From Sphingobacterium allocomposti (GTDB taxonomy: Bacteria; Bacteroidota; Bacteroidia; Sphingobacteriales; Sphingobacteriaceae), in assembly GCF_008124885.1 (NCBI RefSeq), contig NZ_VNHX01000002.1, positions 1-64,000 of the forward strand: a stretch of 64,000 nucleotides of DNA, given 5' to 3'. Both the position numbers and the translations under genes were made by a program. Of this stretch, positions 45,880 to 55,595 are shown in pieces (position 1 is the first letter of the stretch; every line of letters starts with the position of its first letter). A model generated the notes under the pieces. That model was not told the origin of the DNA and did no database searches. It saw only the letters and a program-made list of their open reading frames with translations.

Positions 45880-48800
45880 TTAAAATGACAAATTAACACC
45901 TGCTGTAAAAATTCGTGGCTGCGGGTAGCTGCCGTAGTCGTAACCGTAGATGAGGCCTGTGTTGGCACCTCCATGGCTGGAGCTCACCTCCGGATCGAAT
46001 CCGCGGTAATTCGTAAACACGTATGCATTCTGTACGGTGACGTAAGCACGAAGCCTGCTCACCTTCATCTTGTCCGTTAAACTTTTGGGTAGCGAGTAGC
46101 CAAGCGTAATGTTGCGTAGCCGGAAAAAGGAACCGTCCTGTACAAACCGATCGGATATGGCTCCGTTGTCGAGACTGCCCGGAGTGGGGCGGGGGACGTC
46201 GGTGATATCTCCCGGCTGCCGCCAGCGGTCTACCCAGTCTACAAAACCGTTGGAACTGGCGTTATAGCCTTCCAAGCCCGTCGCTAGATTATAGTTAAAG
46301 ATGTCGTTGCCATAGGAAAACTGTCCCATGATGCTTAAATCGAAATTCTTGTATTGAAACGTGTTGGTGATACCGCCGAAAAAATCAGGATTTGGATCAC
46401 CGATAATCTGACGGTCCTGATCGTTGGTTGGTGTTGTTGGCTGGCCATTTTGTCCCTCATAGTCTATCAGACCCGTTTCGGGATTTACGCCGATCATCTT
46501 CCAGCCAAAGAAAGTCCCAAGGGGTAGGCCGGCCTGCGCGATGTTTAAATTACCCACGCCTCCCAATATGCGTTCTACTCCCTGGGGGAGGGCCAGCACT
46601 TTGTTGCGGTTAAAAGTCATATTAAGAGCCGTAGTCCATTTAAACTCGCCGACAAAGTTCTGTGTTGTCAGCTCAAACTCAAATCCTTTGTTTTCTATAT
46701 CTCCTGAGTTCGTAAACCGGCTTACATAACCGGAGTTGGTTAAAATGGGAACGCCGATGAGTAGGTCTGATGTCTTCTTATGATAATAGTCTGCAAGGAT
46801 TGATATCCGGTTGCCAAACAGGCCGATGTCTACTCCAATGTCTGTTTGTCGTGTTGTTTCCCACTTTAGGTTTCTATCCCCGAGTACCGCCGGAACGAAT
46901 CCAGGCATTCCGAGGTAGTTGTTTCCACCCGCGTATAGCGAATAGCTTGCGTAGTTGCCGATATTCTGGTTTCCCGTGATCCCCCAGCTGGCGCGTAGCT
47001 TCAAATTGCTGATAGCCGGTAGATCGTTGATAAAATCCTCCTCCGAAATTCTCCAGGCTGCAGCAAAGGAAGGGAAGGTAGCCCAGCGGTTGTCGGCTCC
47101 GAAACGCGACGAGCCATCTGCCCGTACATTTGCTGTAACGATATATTTCTTCCTGAAGTCGTAATTTATCCGCGCAAAACCAGATGCAATTGCCCATTCT
47201 TCCGGATAGGCATCTGCCCCGGTTACCACGCCTCCCGCATTGATGTGCTCAATGTCGTTAGACGGGAAGTTCGACCGCTGTGCGTGAACGAACTCTAACC
47301 GGGATTCCTGGACTGAGAAACCTCCCAATGCATTAATATGGTGATCATCAAAGGTTTGATCAAAAGTTAACGTAGTCTCATTGATCCATAGCTGGTCTCT
47401 TGTATTTCTTCGTGCACCTATCCCTCCCTGACTGGCAAACGAACGGATCCCGTTAGGAGGCATAAAGAATGTTTCGTCGATAAAACTAATGTCCGTTCCG
47501 AAGCTGGTTTTGAGCGCTAAGGAAGGAATAAAGCGATATTCTGCGCTTACATTTCCCAGGATGCGCCATGTTTGAGCATTATTTACCGGCAGCTCCAGCA
47601 TGGCGACAGGGTTTTCTTTCGATAAGCTGACCTGGTCGTATACATAATTACCATTATTGTCAAATACCGGTAGGTTCGGAGCCATAAAGAAGCCTGATTT
47701 TGTCGGTCCTTCTTTCGAGTTCTCTTCCTGAACGCGGTCATTTTCCGCCCGGGTGACATTGATCGCGGTCGCGAAGTGGAGCTTGTCGTTATGTTGGTGG
47801 TTTAGATTAATACGGCCGCTTATCCTATTAAAATCGGAATTCAGCAGAATACCCCCTTGACGCATATAACCGAGAGACGTATAATATTGCGTTTTTTCAC
47901 TTCCGCCGCTGGCGGAAAGCTCGTAACTCCGGGTAGCCGCGTTACGGAATATGGCATCCTGCCAATCCGTATTGATGTCAGGATTTGCCAGAATCTGATC
48001 GGGCATCGTACTCGTTGGGTCGTCTTGCTGCCTGAATCGGTAATAGTCCCGCATGTAATCCTGATATTGCGCTGTGTTCATCATTTTATACTTGCGTTCC
48101 GACGGCATCTGAGAAAAACCTTCGTACATGTTGAAATGAAACTGACTCGTGCCGGCATCGCCTTTTTTTGTCGTTATTAGTACAACGCCGTTTGCGGCTC
48201 TGGCACCGTAGATGGATGACGAGGCAGCATCTTTCAGAACTTCCACCGACTGTACGTCGGACGGATTTAGGGAAGAGAGAATGTTGATACCCTGCGTGCC
48301 GCCGCCGAAGTTGAAGTTTGACCCACCTGTGAAGTTGGTGGTACTGTTAACCGGTATACCATCTACGACATATAGGGGGTCGGAACTGGCATTGATGGAA
48401 GTTGTTCCGCGGACGCGGATGCTTAAACCGCCTCCCGGAGATCCTGATTTTTGGGACACTTGTACTCCACCTGCCTTGCCCTGTATTGCTTGGGGTATAC
48501 TTGGGAGGACTTCGTTTTCTATCTGATCTGATCCGATGCTGGAGACGGAGCTGGCCAGCGTTGCCCGTTCCATGGTTCCATATCCGACCGCGACAACCTC
48601 TACTGACTGAATGGTCTGCGACTCTTTGCTCAACAGCACATCGATCGTCGTTCTATTTGCGACAGCTTCTTCGTATTCTTTATATCCTACGGCGCTAAAT
48701 ACAAGGACAGTGGATGGACCTCCCTGAATGACGAACTTTCCCTGATCGTCTGTAGCGGCAGTTATAGCTTGCCCCTTTACCGATACGGTGGCCCCGGGCA

Positions 48801-49401
48801 CTGGACCGTTTGCGCCCCTGACAGTCCCTTCAACCGTGTTTTGAGCCGCGCCGGCGGAGTCTGTCGCATTGGTCTGCTGAACAGCGGCTTGGGTAGAGTC
48901 GCTTTTCGCCAAACCGGTAGTGGCAGGACGGTTGGTTGACGTAGAGTCGGCAGCTGTAGGTTCTCTATCTGCTGTGTCTGCTCCAGCAACCTTTAGGATA
49001 ATGTTAATTTCGCTTCTGTTATTTACAGGCTCTTCGTGTCTGGCAAAGTCTGTCTTATTAAATATGAGGGTAGCGTCAGGCTTTGCTTCTATTGCGAAAG
49101 CGCCAAGGTCATCCGAGACAGCCGTGACCGACTCTCCTTTAACGGACACAATGACTCCGGAGAGATTCGCTCCCTGTTCATCCTTGACGGATCCTTTGAT
49201 GTCTATAAGGGAATCCTGTGCCGCGGTCACGGCATGTAGATTGTTTCCGTGGCGAAGAGTACCAGCCGTTAGCGTGGAGGGAAACCGTCGGGAATAGTCG
49301 GTTTCGCCAGAGAGACTATTATTCTCTGCACTGCGTAGGGATGAAAAATACGGAATTGAGGTGAGAAGTAATAAGGGAATGGCATAGATAGCGTGTTTCA
49401 T
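45880..49401 (-). CDS. SusC/RagA-like TonB-dependent transporter with duplicated N-terminal domain
   Basis: This 1173-residue outer-membrane transporter has an N-terminal signal-anchor region, then two CarboxypepD_reg-like domains rather than one. The first (about residues 66-137) starts IDIKGSVKDEQGANLSGVIV, and the second (about 188-258) starts NTVEGTVRGANGPVPGATV. They are joined by a Ser/Thr/Ala/Asp-rich linker (138-187). The TonB-linked SusC signature follows (VEVVAVGYGTMERATLASSV) with the plug (IRVRGTTSINASSDPLYVVDGIPV) and the 22-strand barrel ending PRIFTAGVNLSF. No sigma/anti-sigma genes are adjacent. Confidence 0.94.
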   Translation of the reverse strand: MKHAIYAIPLLLLTSIPYFSSLRSAENNSLSGETDYSRRFPSTLTAGTLRHGNNLHAVTAAQDSLIDIKGSVKDEQGANLSGVIVSVKGESVTAVSDDLGAFAIEAKPDATLIFNKTDFARHEEPVNNRSEINIILKVAGADTADREPTAADSTSTNRPATTGLAKSDSTQAAVQQTNATDSAGAAQNTVEGTVRGANGPVPGATVSVKGQAITAATDDQGKFVIQGGPSTVLVFSAVGYKEYEEAVANRTTIDVLLSKESQTIQSVEVVAVGYGTMERATLASSVSSIGSDQIENEVLPSIPQAIQGKAGGVQVSQKSGSPGGGLSIRVRGTTSINASSDPLYVVDGIPVNSTTNFTGGSNFNFGGGTQGINILSSLNPSDVQSVEVLKDAASSSIYGARAANGVVLITTKKGDAGTSQFHFNMYEGFSQMPSERKYKMMNTAQYQDYMRDYYRFRQQDDPTSTMPDQILANPDINTDWQDAIFRNAATRSYELSASGGSEKTQYYTSLGYMRQGGILLNSDFNRISGRINLNHQHNDKLHFATAINVTRAENDRVQEENSKEGPTKSGFFMAPNLPVFDNNGNYVYDQVSLSKENPVAMLELPVNNAQTWRILGNVSAEYRFIPSLALKTSFGTDISFIDETFFMPPNGIRSFASQGGIGARRNTRDQLWINETTLTFDQTFDDHHINALGGFSVQESRLEFVHAQRSNFPSNDIEHINAGGVVTGADAYPEEWAIASGFARINYDFRKKYIVTANVRADGSSRFGADNRWATFPSFAAAWRISEEDFINDLPAISNLKLRASWGITGNQNIGNYASYSLYAGGNNYLGMPGFVPAVLGDRNLKWETTRQTDIGVDIGLFGNRISILADYYHKKTSDLLIGVPILTNSGYVSRFTNSGDIENKGFEFELTTQNFVGEFKWTTALNMTFNRNKVLALPQGVERILGGVGNLNIAQAGLPLGTFFGWKMIGVNPETGLIDYEGQNGQPTTPTNDQDRQIIGDPNPDFFGGITNTFQYKNFDLSIMGQFSYGNDIFNYNLATGLEGYNASSNGFVDWVDRWRQPGDITDVPRPTPGSLDNGAISDRFVQDGSFFRLRNITLGYSLPKSLTDKMKVSRLRAYVTVQNAYVFTNYRGFDPEVSSSHGGANTGLIYGYDYGSYPQPRIFTAGVNLSF

Positions 49402-49600
49402 GCGTATATCAAGTTAAGTTTAATACATTTCCAACACACCGAACAAAAGTTTAGGCGACGTCGTTCAGTTGATTATTGTAACAATTTTGTTTCAATACTT
49501 TATTGGTAACGTTTATTTTACAGCGATTAGTATGTAATTATTTAAAAAAAGATTATTGTTATGGTTTTTGGAAAGAATACATAAGAAGAAAGGGTAGTAA

Positions 49601-49888
49601 ATGACTTATGAGGAATTTTTGGAGCTTGTAGATAATGCGGACCGCATTCCCGATGGCTTAACAGTGCATCAGGAGGCGCTTTGGTATGATAGGAGGGGCG
49701 ACTGGCAACGCGCTCATGATCTTATAGATCACTTGGACGACCGGACGTCGGCTCGGGTGCATGCCTATTTACATCGCGTGGAAGGTGATATGTGGAACGC
49801 ACGGTATTGGTACAGCAGGGCGGGCGAGTCTCCGTTTAGCGGAAGCCTGGATGAAGAATGGGTGGCGCTCGTACGACGGCTTGTTTAA
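49601..49888 (+). CDS. Small conserved hypothetical protein
   Basis: This 95-residue protein is acidic and tryptophan-rich (EALWYDRRGDWQRAHDLIDHL, ARYWYSRAGESPFSG). The repeated aromatic and Asp pattern suggests a TPR-like pair of helices; the second half reads as a paired helix (SARVHAYLHRVEGDMWNARYWYSRAG). I know it only as an uncharacterised protein of sphingobacteria. It stands alone between the SusC start and tamB, about 200 bp from either promoter region, with its own start at 49601. Confidence 0.72.
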   Translation: MTYEEFLELVDNADRIPDGLTVHQEALWYDRRGDWQRAHDLIDHLDDRTSARVHAYLHRVEGDMWNARYWYSRAGESPFSGSLDEEWVALVRRLV

Positions 49889-50003
49889 CAATAGTTAAAT
49901 GCCTGCTACGCCTCGGGTTACGCTATCGAAAGTTGCGTAATGTTCGAAACGCAGGTGTCCATTCCTGCTGATGGCAAATGCGTTGCTCCTTTATTTCTCT
50001 TTT

Positions 50004-53000
50004 CTATTGTGGGGTAGGTGTATCCTCGTTTTGCTTGGTTTCGCTGCGTCTCTTCCGCTCATTCCAAATCCATAGCTTTCTCCAGAATTCCGATAATGAA
50101 TTGAACTCCTGTCTATAAACCAGCCCGACGGCGCTAATGTAGTCGCTATATGGCGTGAAAAGGAAGTTGCGGGTGTTCAGTCGGTTATAGGCCCGTAGTA
50201 CCAAGTTGCCGTCTTGTCGCAGACGGAACGTAATCTCGGCGTCGGTTGCTATCTGATCGGAAAAAAGAGTCAGGTCATTCACCTGATTTTTGCTGCGGTC
50301 GCTAACGCCACCCGTTAAGACGAGGCGATCGTCAAAAAAACGTAATGAGGCGGATGCGTCGTTGAAGGATCGGATATTCAGGTCGAGAAAGTTCATGTTA
50401 AGGGACTGGGAAATAATGCTGTTCAACTGGTTAAAGGCTATTTCAGTTCCGGCTGATAATAGCGTATTGTTTACTTCCCTGCCGAACTCCTGTGTCGAAG
50501 CGGGTGTAAAACTGCGGCGGACGATTAGACTGATGGCCTGTTGATTCACATTGTTGAGGTCACTAAAATAGCCCTGCAGTTCATCCTTGACATATGGATC
50601 TTGCGGGAAATTGAGATCAAACGATACTTCAGGCTGCGACAGCGTTCCCCGTAGATTCATATCGGCCTGTGCTAATATGCGGCTATTGTTTTCAGTTCGC
50701 CCTGCAGCATTATATAACGGAGCGATGGATGTCCGTTGTTGGTAGGTGGCGCTGAGGTTCACTACAGCTTCGGCAGGGTTTCCCGCCCAACGGATAGTCC
50801 CGCCTTCTTTCAGGTCAAAAAACTTGTTAATAAAGTCCTGCGCTGTAAAGTGAAACTTGCCCGATGATACATGGTAGTCGCCAAACATCTCAAAGTCGCC
50901 TAAGCTGGAGATCCGTAACGAGATATTTCCGGTTCCCGTACTTTTTAACGAGCCGATGTTGTTTTCAAGACTAATCTCCGCATCGGGTGTTATGGATAGA
51001 TCCATATTCATCGTGAGCCCTTTAAAAAGCCGTTTACTGGTAAGCGTTTTATTTTGGGTAGAATCGGAATTAACAAAATAGATGAAATCAGTTTCGCTGA
51101 CCCGCAGTGATGAATTAAAGGGTAGCGTAATAGCTGTATTCGCATTGGACCGGGCGCTGATATCTATGTTGATCGCAGAAGCTGGGCCGCGAAATCTAAA
51201 GTCGCCCGAGGCATACGCCTTGCCGAAAAATAACTCGTTGTCTTTACGGCCTGTATTTAAAATTTGAAAGTTCTCAGCAGTAACATGCAGGCGAAGTGTC
51301 GGATCGCTAAGATGATTGAGGTTAATGGTTCCGTTGGTTATCGCGGGCGTGTTATGTATGTCGGTAAACCTAAAGTCGTTTAGTACAATGCTGTTGTCTT
51401 CTATTACGACCATCTGGTTAGCCACGGCATATCTGGTCTGCAGATAATCGACGATAAATGAAGCTCCGGTCAGCTGGGCTGTTCCGCTGATCTTCGGTTG
51501 TCGGATGCTCCCGCTGATGGTTACGTCGCCGCTTGCTTTGCCGTAAAGATTTCGCGCCAGGTTGCGGACAAACGGCGATAATATACCGATGTCAACATCT
51601 TTGGCCTTCCCGCGGAGCCGCAGCCCATTCTCCGTAGCTCGTAGATCGTAAGTCCCCTCTAGGGTTACGCCTTTACCGTCGATGTCGGACAGCCTCGAAT
51701 CCAGCTGGATAACGCCATGCTGCGGATCGAAGTCTGCGTTGACAGTCAGGTTCCCTACGGGAAGATTATTGTAAATGATCGGTGTTGTCGAGATATGTGC
51801 AGAAAGATTAGGCGACCGGAGTGCTGCATGTATACGAATATCTCCGCTTAAGTGTCCTATGAGATCGATACCGAGCGGCTTGGTAATGCCAGAAAGTGAA
51901 GTGAGGCTAAAATCTTTAAACGAAATATCCAGGTTATCATTTTCGTTGGATAGTATGCCATTGAGTGCCACTTCTTGCCGATCTCTGGTCAGGCGGAGAT
52001 CGTCAAAATAAAATTTGCCTTTTGAAACCCGCAACTCCGCATCCTGATTCATTGTCCAATGTTCCTGGTTTAATACGATGTCAGACTTCTCAAAACGGAT
52101 ATATGCCGGTTTATTATATGCAAAGTGTATATTACCGTTTAGGTTAAGGTAGTTCGGCCGCTTTTCCTCCGACATGGAGATGGCGAATCTTAAGCTATCG
52201 TTGGCCAGTACGTTGTTTATATGTATCCGATCAATGTAGGTCGAGTCAAAGAAGCTAAGCCTGTCAGCAGTTACATCTAAAGAAAAAGCCCGGTCGTCGG
52301 CCTCCTCGGTCATAGAAAGATTGCTGATCCTTACGCCTTTGTAGGATACAACGGGGCTGAATGCTTTAAATTTCGCAGTATAATCTGCCGATGAGAATTG
52401 AGCAGATAGACGCGCGCCGCTTTCCAGGCGCAAGTGTGGGTCGAACAATGCTGATATGGGCTCGAAGGACTTTATATGGATCTGAAGATCGAAATTTTGT
52501 GCTTCATAAGGACGCTGACGGATGTTTATCGCAGGAGCGTATCGCATAGCCAGGGACTCGAAATAGGCGCCGACGGTATTTAAATCTATTTGTCCGGACA
52601 TGACGCCATCTACAACTTCCGACTGGATGGTAAGCTGTTTGGAACGTTCATCGCCACGTGACTCAAAATCGACATATCCGATGGTGAACTCCCCCCGGGA
52701 AGAGCGGAAATGCAGATGGTCCGAGATGATATGTCCGTTCATGGAGTTCAGCGAGTTGCCCTGCAGTGTGGCCTGAACATTTGAGCCGGTGATAACAATG
52801 CTATCCCTGTCGAACAGGTTCAGCTGCTTCAGGTTTAACAGGTCGATGGTTGACGAGATGCTGTACGTTGGTTCGTCTTCTGTCCAGTCTATTTCTCCGT
52901 CGAACGCGAGTGAAGCGTTAGCGTCGTTCACCTGGCCGCTCGCATAGACAAACGCCTTCGTTATTTCGCCCTCGAAATCGATGAGACGGTAACGATAGCT

Positions 53001-54365
53001 GTTGAATACGAAATCCCGCAGCGTGCCATTGGTAGAAATATGTAAATCGTCCGGATTACTGCCTTTTCCGTCGAACTTAACCTGAATAGCGGTATTACCT
53101 ACGTCTTTGGATTTGATTAGCTCGCCGAGCTTGAAGTCGGGCGCCTCGAGGGAGCCATGAAAATGGAGCTGGGGGCGAAAGGCGACATTGCTTACAGTAC
53201 GTACGGTGCCCAGGTCCGTCCGGATAGTTCCATCAACATCAAATTGATGATACAGTCCGGACAGACGGCCTTCGAAGGCCAGCGTACCGAATTGGTGCAG
53301 GTGTTGCGGCAGGGATAACGATTGCTGGACGGATAATTCCGGAACCAGGCGTTCCACGTCTTTTGCCGACGTGCGGAGGCTCTCTAAATCAAAATCGAAA
53401 TGGGTCTGCTCGATTAACGGAAGCCCGTCAATGGTGAATGCTCCCCTCAGCTCCGTGTGGCTGCCGGTTCTCAAAATTACATTTCGGGCGCTTGCATGTG
53501 CCACCGTTCCGTTGACGGATGCCTGCTCTATTACCGTAAAAAAGTGAATCTTCTCCATTGCCGGAGCAAAAAAAGCAATGTCCCTTGAGTCTACCGACGC
53601 GCCATTCAGCGTGCCTTCTATTTTTACTTTGTTGACAAAATCCCCGAAATCTGAAAAGCGGTCGTAGTAAAACGCGAGATAGTCGCCTACCGTCGACCGG
53701 TTGGTGCGGAGGCGGAGATTCGCGAATTCCATTTTATCTGTTGAGATATAGGAGTCGGCACTCAGTTCGCGCAGGTACAGGCCGCTCTGCTCTTTAAAGG
53801 TGAGACCTCGTATGTCGAGCGATACGGCGGAGGGCGTGCGCTGGATATTCGTGAATGTCCCCGAGATCCCCGTCAGCCGCAAATTACCGAAATCGACGCC
53901 TGCAGCCGTGGGTTTAGACTGATGATTTGTCAAAGAAAATGTGCTCTGGATAAGGTTAATTTCGCTAAGCGCGAATTCCAGTCGCCGTGAACTTTTATCT
54001 TTCTGCTCTTTTTGAGGAGTGAAGTAGGCTGCGAGGAAGCTGATGTTTGCACTGTCTTTGTAGATCTCGTAGTTGAATGTAGCCTGTTCCACCGTCACCT
54101 GGTGAATCTCGACTTTTTGTTCAAATATTTTGCGCAGCGAGATTTTGGCAGTGATCCGCTTTGAAGAAATTAATGGGGCTCCTTGCCGGTCGTTTATGAT
54201 TATGTCCTGTAATTCCAACGAACGAAACGGTTTGAGGTAAACCCTGCTTACGGAAATATGTGTTTGTAACTCTCTACTTAGATAGGCAGCCACCTTTTTC
54301 GATACATAGGTCTGTACAGAGGAGTACTGCAGGGCAAAAAGCCCCGCTATCACTAGCAGTAGCAT
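50004..54365 (-). CDS. tamB: TamB-type translocation/assembly module protein (DUF490)
   Basis: This 1453-residue protein has an N-terminal membrane anchor and a very long repeat of beta-strand segments typical of AsmA/TamB bridge-like lipid-transfer proteins. It ends with the DUF490 domain (GGTIRWAGNPAEAVVNLSATY, then LRGTLSQPEVSFDLNFPQ). It spans the periplasm from inner to outer membrane and moves phospholipids or assists outer-membrane assembly. The ATG at 54365 is the first canonical start, but the frame continues open upstream with KKILKIAVITFLS, a basic-hydrophobic stretch that would complete the anchor. A non-standard start is possible. Confidence 0.9.
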   Translation of the reverse strand: MLLLVIAGLFALQYSSVQTYVSKKVAAYLSRELQTHISVSRVYLKPFRSLELQDIIINDRQGAPLISSKRITAKISLRKIFEQKVEIHQVTVEQATFNYEIYKDSANISFLAAYFTPQKEQKDKSSRRLEFALSEINLIQSTFSLTNHQSKPTAAGVDFGNLRLTGISGTFTNIQRTPSAVSLDIRGLTFKEQSGLYLRELSADSYISTDKMEFANLRLRTNRSTVGDYLAFYYDRFSDFGDFVNKVKIEGTLNGASVDSRDIAFFAPAMEKIHFFTVIEQASVNGTVAHASARNVILRTGSHTELRGAFTIDGLPLIEQTHFDFDLESLRTSAKDVERLVPELSVQQSLSLPQHLHQFGTLAFEGRLSGLYHQFDVDGTIRTDLGTVRTVSNVAFRPQLHFHGSLEAPDFKLGELIKSKDVGNTAIQVKFDGKGSNPDDLHISTNGTLRDFVFNSYRYRLIDFEGEITKAFVYASGQVNDANASLAFDGEIDWTEDEPTYSISSTIDLLNLKQLNLFDRDSIVITGSNVQATLQGNSLNSMNGHIISDHLHFRSSRGEFTIGYVDFESRGDERSKQLTIQSEVVDGVMSGQIDLNTVGAYFESLAMRYAPAINIRQRPYEAQNFDLQIHIKSFEPISALFDPHLRLESGARLSAQFSSADYTAKFKAFSPVVSYKGVRISNLSMTEEADDRAFSLDVTADRLSFFDSTYIDRIHINNVLANDSLRFAISMSEEKRPNYLNLNGNIHFAYNKPAYIRFEKSDIVLNQEHWTMNQDAELRVSKGKFYFDDLRLTRDRQEVALNGILSNENDNLDISFKDFSLTSLSGITKPLGIDLIGHLSGDIRIHAALRSPNLSAHISTTPIIYNNLPVGNLTVNADFDPQHGVIQLDSRLSDIDGKGVTLEGTYDLRATENGLRLRGKAKDVDIGILSPFVRNLARNLYGKASGDVTISGSIRQPKISGTAQLTGASFIVDYLQTRYAVANQMVVIEDNSIVLNDFRFTDIHNTPAITNGTINLNHLSDPTLRLHVTAENFQILNTGRKDNELFFGKAYASGDFRFRGPASAINIDISARSNANTAITLPFNSSLRVSETDFIYFVNSDSTQNKTLTSKRLFKGLTMNMDLSITPDAEISLENNIGSLKSTGTGNISLRISSLGDFEMFGDYHVSSGKFHFTAQDFINKFFDLKEGGTIRWAGNPAEAVVNLSATYQQRTSIAPLYNAAGRTENNSRILAQADMNLRGTLSQPEVSFDLNFPQDPYVKDELQGYFSDLNNVNQQAISLIVRRSFTPASTQEFGREVNNTLLSAGTEIAFNQLNSIISQSLNMNFLDLNIRSFNDASASLRFFDDRLVLTGGVSDRSKNQVNDLTLFSDQIATDAEITFRLRQDGNLVLRAYNRLNTRNFLFTPYSDYISAVGLVYRQEFNSLSEFWRKLWIWNERKRRSETKQNEDTPTPQ

Positions 54366-54406
54366 GCTAAGGAATGTGATGACCGCTATTTTAAGTATTT
54401 TTTTGA

Positions 54407-54414
54407 TATTTTTG
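54407..54414 (+). promoter_or_regulatory. tsaD -7 element (candidate)
   Basis: TATTTTTG matches the consensus and gives a leader of about 20 nt to the tsaD ATG. No clear TTG lies at the -33 distance. Confidence 0.5.
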
Positions 54415-54437
54415 TACTTTAAATTAATCGTAATATC

Positions 54438-55439
54438 ATGGCTGTTATTCTCGGTATCGAGTCTTCCTGTGACGAAACTTCTGCTGCAATATGTATTGAC
54501 GGTGAAATTAAGTCAAATATCATCGCTAGTCAAGCTGTTCACGCAAAATATGGCGGGGTTGTACCTGAGTTAGCGTCCCGGGCACACCAGCAACACATTA
54601 TTCCTACAGTAGATCAAGCCATTCAGCAGGCAAAAATACGGAAAAATGACATAGATGCAGTCGCTTTTACGAGAGGCCCCGGTTTATTAGGATCTTTACT
54701 GGTGGGGACTTCTTTCGCGAAGTCGTTTGCTCTTGCGCGTCAGCTGCCGTTGATCGATGTTAACCATATGCAGGCGCACATTTTAGCGCACTTCATTGAC
54801 GAACCGAGACCTGCCTTTCCATTTCTTTGTCTTACCGTATCGGGGGGGCATACACAAATTGTATTGGTAAAAGATTATTTCGATATGGAGTTGCTGGGAC
54901 AGACCTTGGACGATGCTGCCGGCGAAGCTTTTGATAAGACTGCGAAAATATTGAATCTACCGTATCCCGGAGGACCGTTGATTGATAAATACGCGAAAGA
55001 GGGGAACCCCGATTCATTTAAGCTGCCGGAACCTCAAATTCCAGATCTGAACTTTAGCTTTTCGGGGTTAAAGACCGCGATTCTTTATATGGTGCAAGCC
55101 GAGGAAAAGAAAAATCCACGTTTTCTTCAGGAAAATATAGCAGACGTCTGCGCTTCTGTGCAAAGCCGCATTGTGTCTATCTTACTCAATAAACTGAAAA
55201 AAGCCGCGCTGCAAACTGGAGTTCGCCAGATAGCCATTGCCGGTGGGGTGTCTGCCAACTCCGGCCTGCGGGAGTCGTTGCAGGAGATGGGATTGCGCTC
55301 CGGATGGGAGGTCTTTATCCCGAAATTCGAATATTGCACGGACAACGCTGCCATGATCGCTATTGCCGGATATCACAAGTTTCTCAAAAAGGAATTTGTT
55401 GGCCAGGACATTACGCCCTTGGCGCGCATGCATGTTTAG
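54438..55439 (+). CDS. tsaD: tRNA N6-threonylcarbamoyladenosine synthase subunit TsaD
   Basis: This 333-residue enzyme transfers threonylcarbamoyl to A37 of ANN-reading tRNAs with TsaB and TsaE. It starts AVILGIESSCDETSAAICID, then GGVVPELASRAHQQHI with the metal His pair (HAH-type motif), TVSGGHTQIVLV, TLDDAAGEAFDKTAK and the C-terminal GGVSANSGLRESLQ, FIPKFEYCTDNAAMIA. All family motifs are intact. It is divergent from tamB. Confidence 0.96.
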   Translation: MAVILGIESSCDETSAAICIDGEIKSNIIASQAVHAKYGGVVPELASRAHQQHIIPTVDQAIQQAKIRKNDIDAVAFTRGPGLLGSLLVGTSFAKSFALARQLPLIDVNHMQAHILAHFIDEPRPAFPFLCLTVSGGHTQIVLVKDYFDMELLGQTLDDAAGEAFDKTAKILNLPYPGGPLIDKYAKEGNPDSFKLPEPQIPDLNFSFSGLKTAILYMVQAEEKKNPRFLQENIADVCASVQSRIVSILLNKLKKAALQTGVRQIAIAGGVSANSGLRESLQEMGLRSGWEVFIPKFEYCTDNAAMIAIAGYHKFLKKEFVGQDITPLARMHV

Positions 55440-55526
55440 CTGATAAGCCGGTCCTGAACAAGCATGTAGCTGATGCTATCCTGACGGCCGCGCCGGGTCC
55501 CGGATCGGGCCCCCGGATGCTCCTGG

Positions 55527-55547
55527 TTTCCATAGCTTTTATGGAAA
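55527..55547. promoter_or_regulatory. Inverted repeat upstream of the TonB-family gene
   Basis: TTTCCATA (55527-55534) and TATGGAAA (55540-55547) form a perfect 8-5-8 inverted repeat about 50 bp before the next gene. It may be an operator or an RNA hairpin; it has no U-tract. Confidence 0.35.
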
Positions 55548-55595
55548 GTTTCATAGACGATCATCATAGTAGAAACAATATAAACCCCAAAAACT

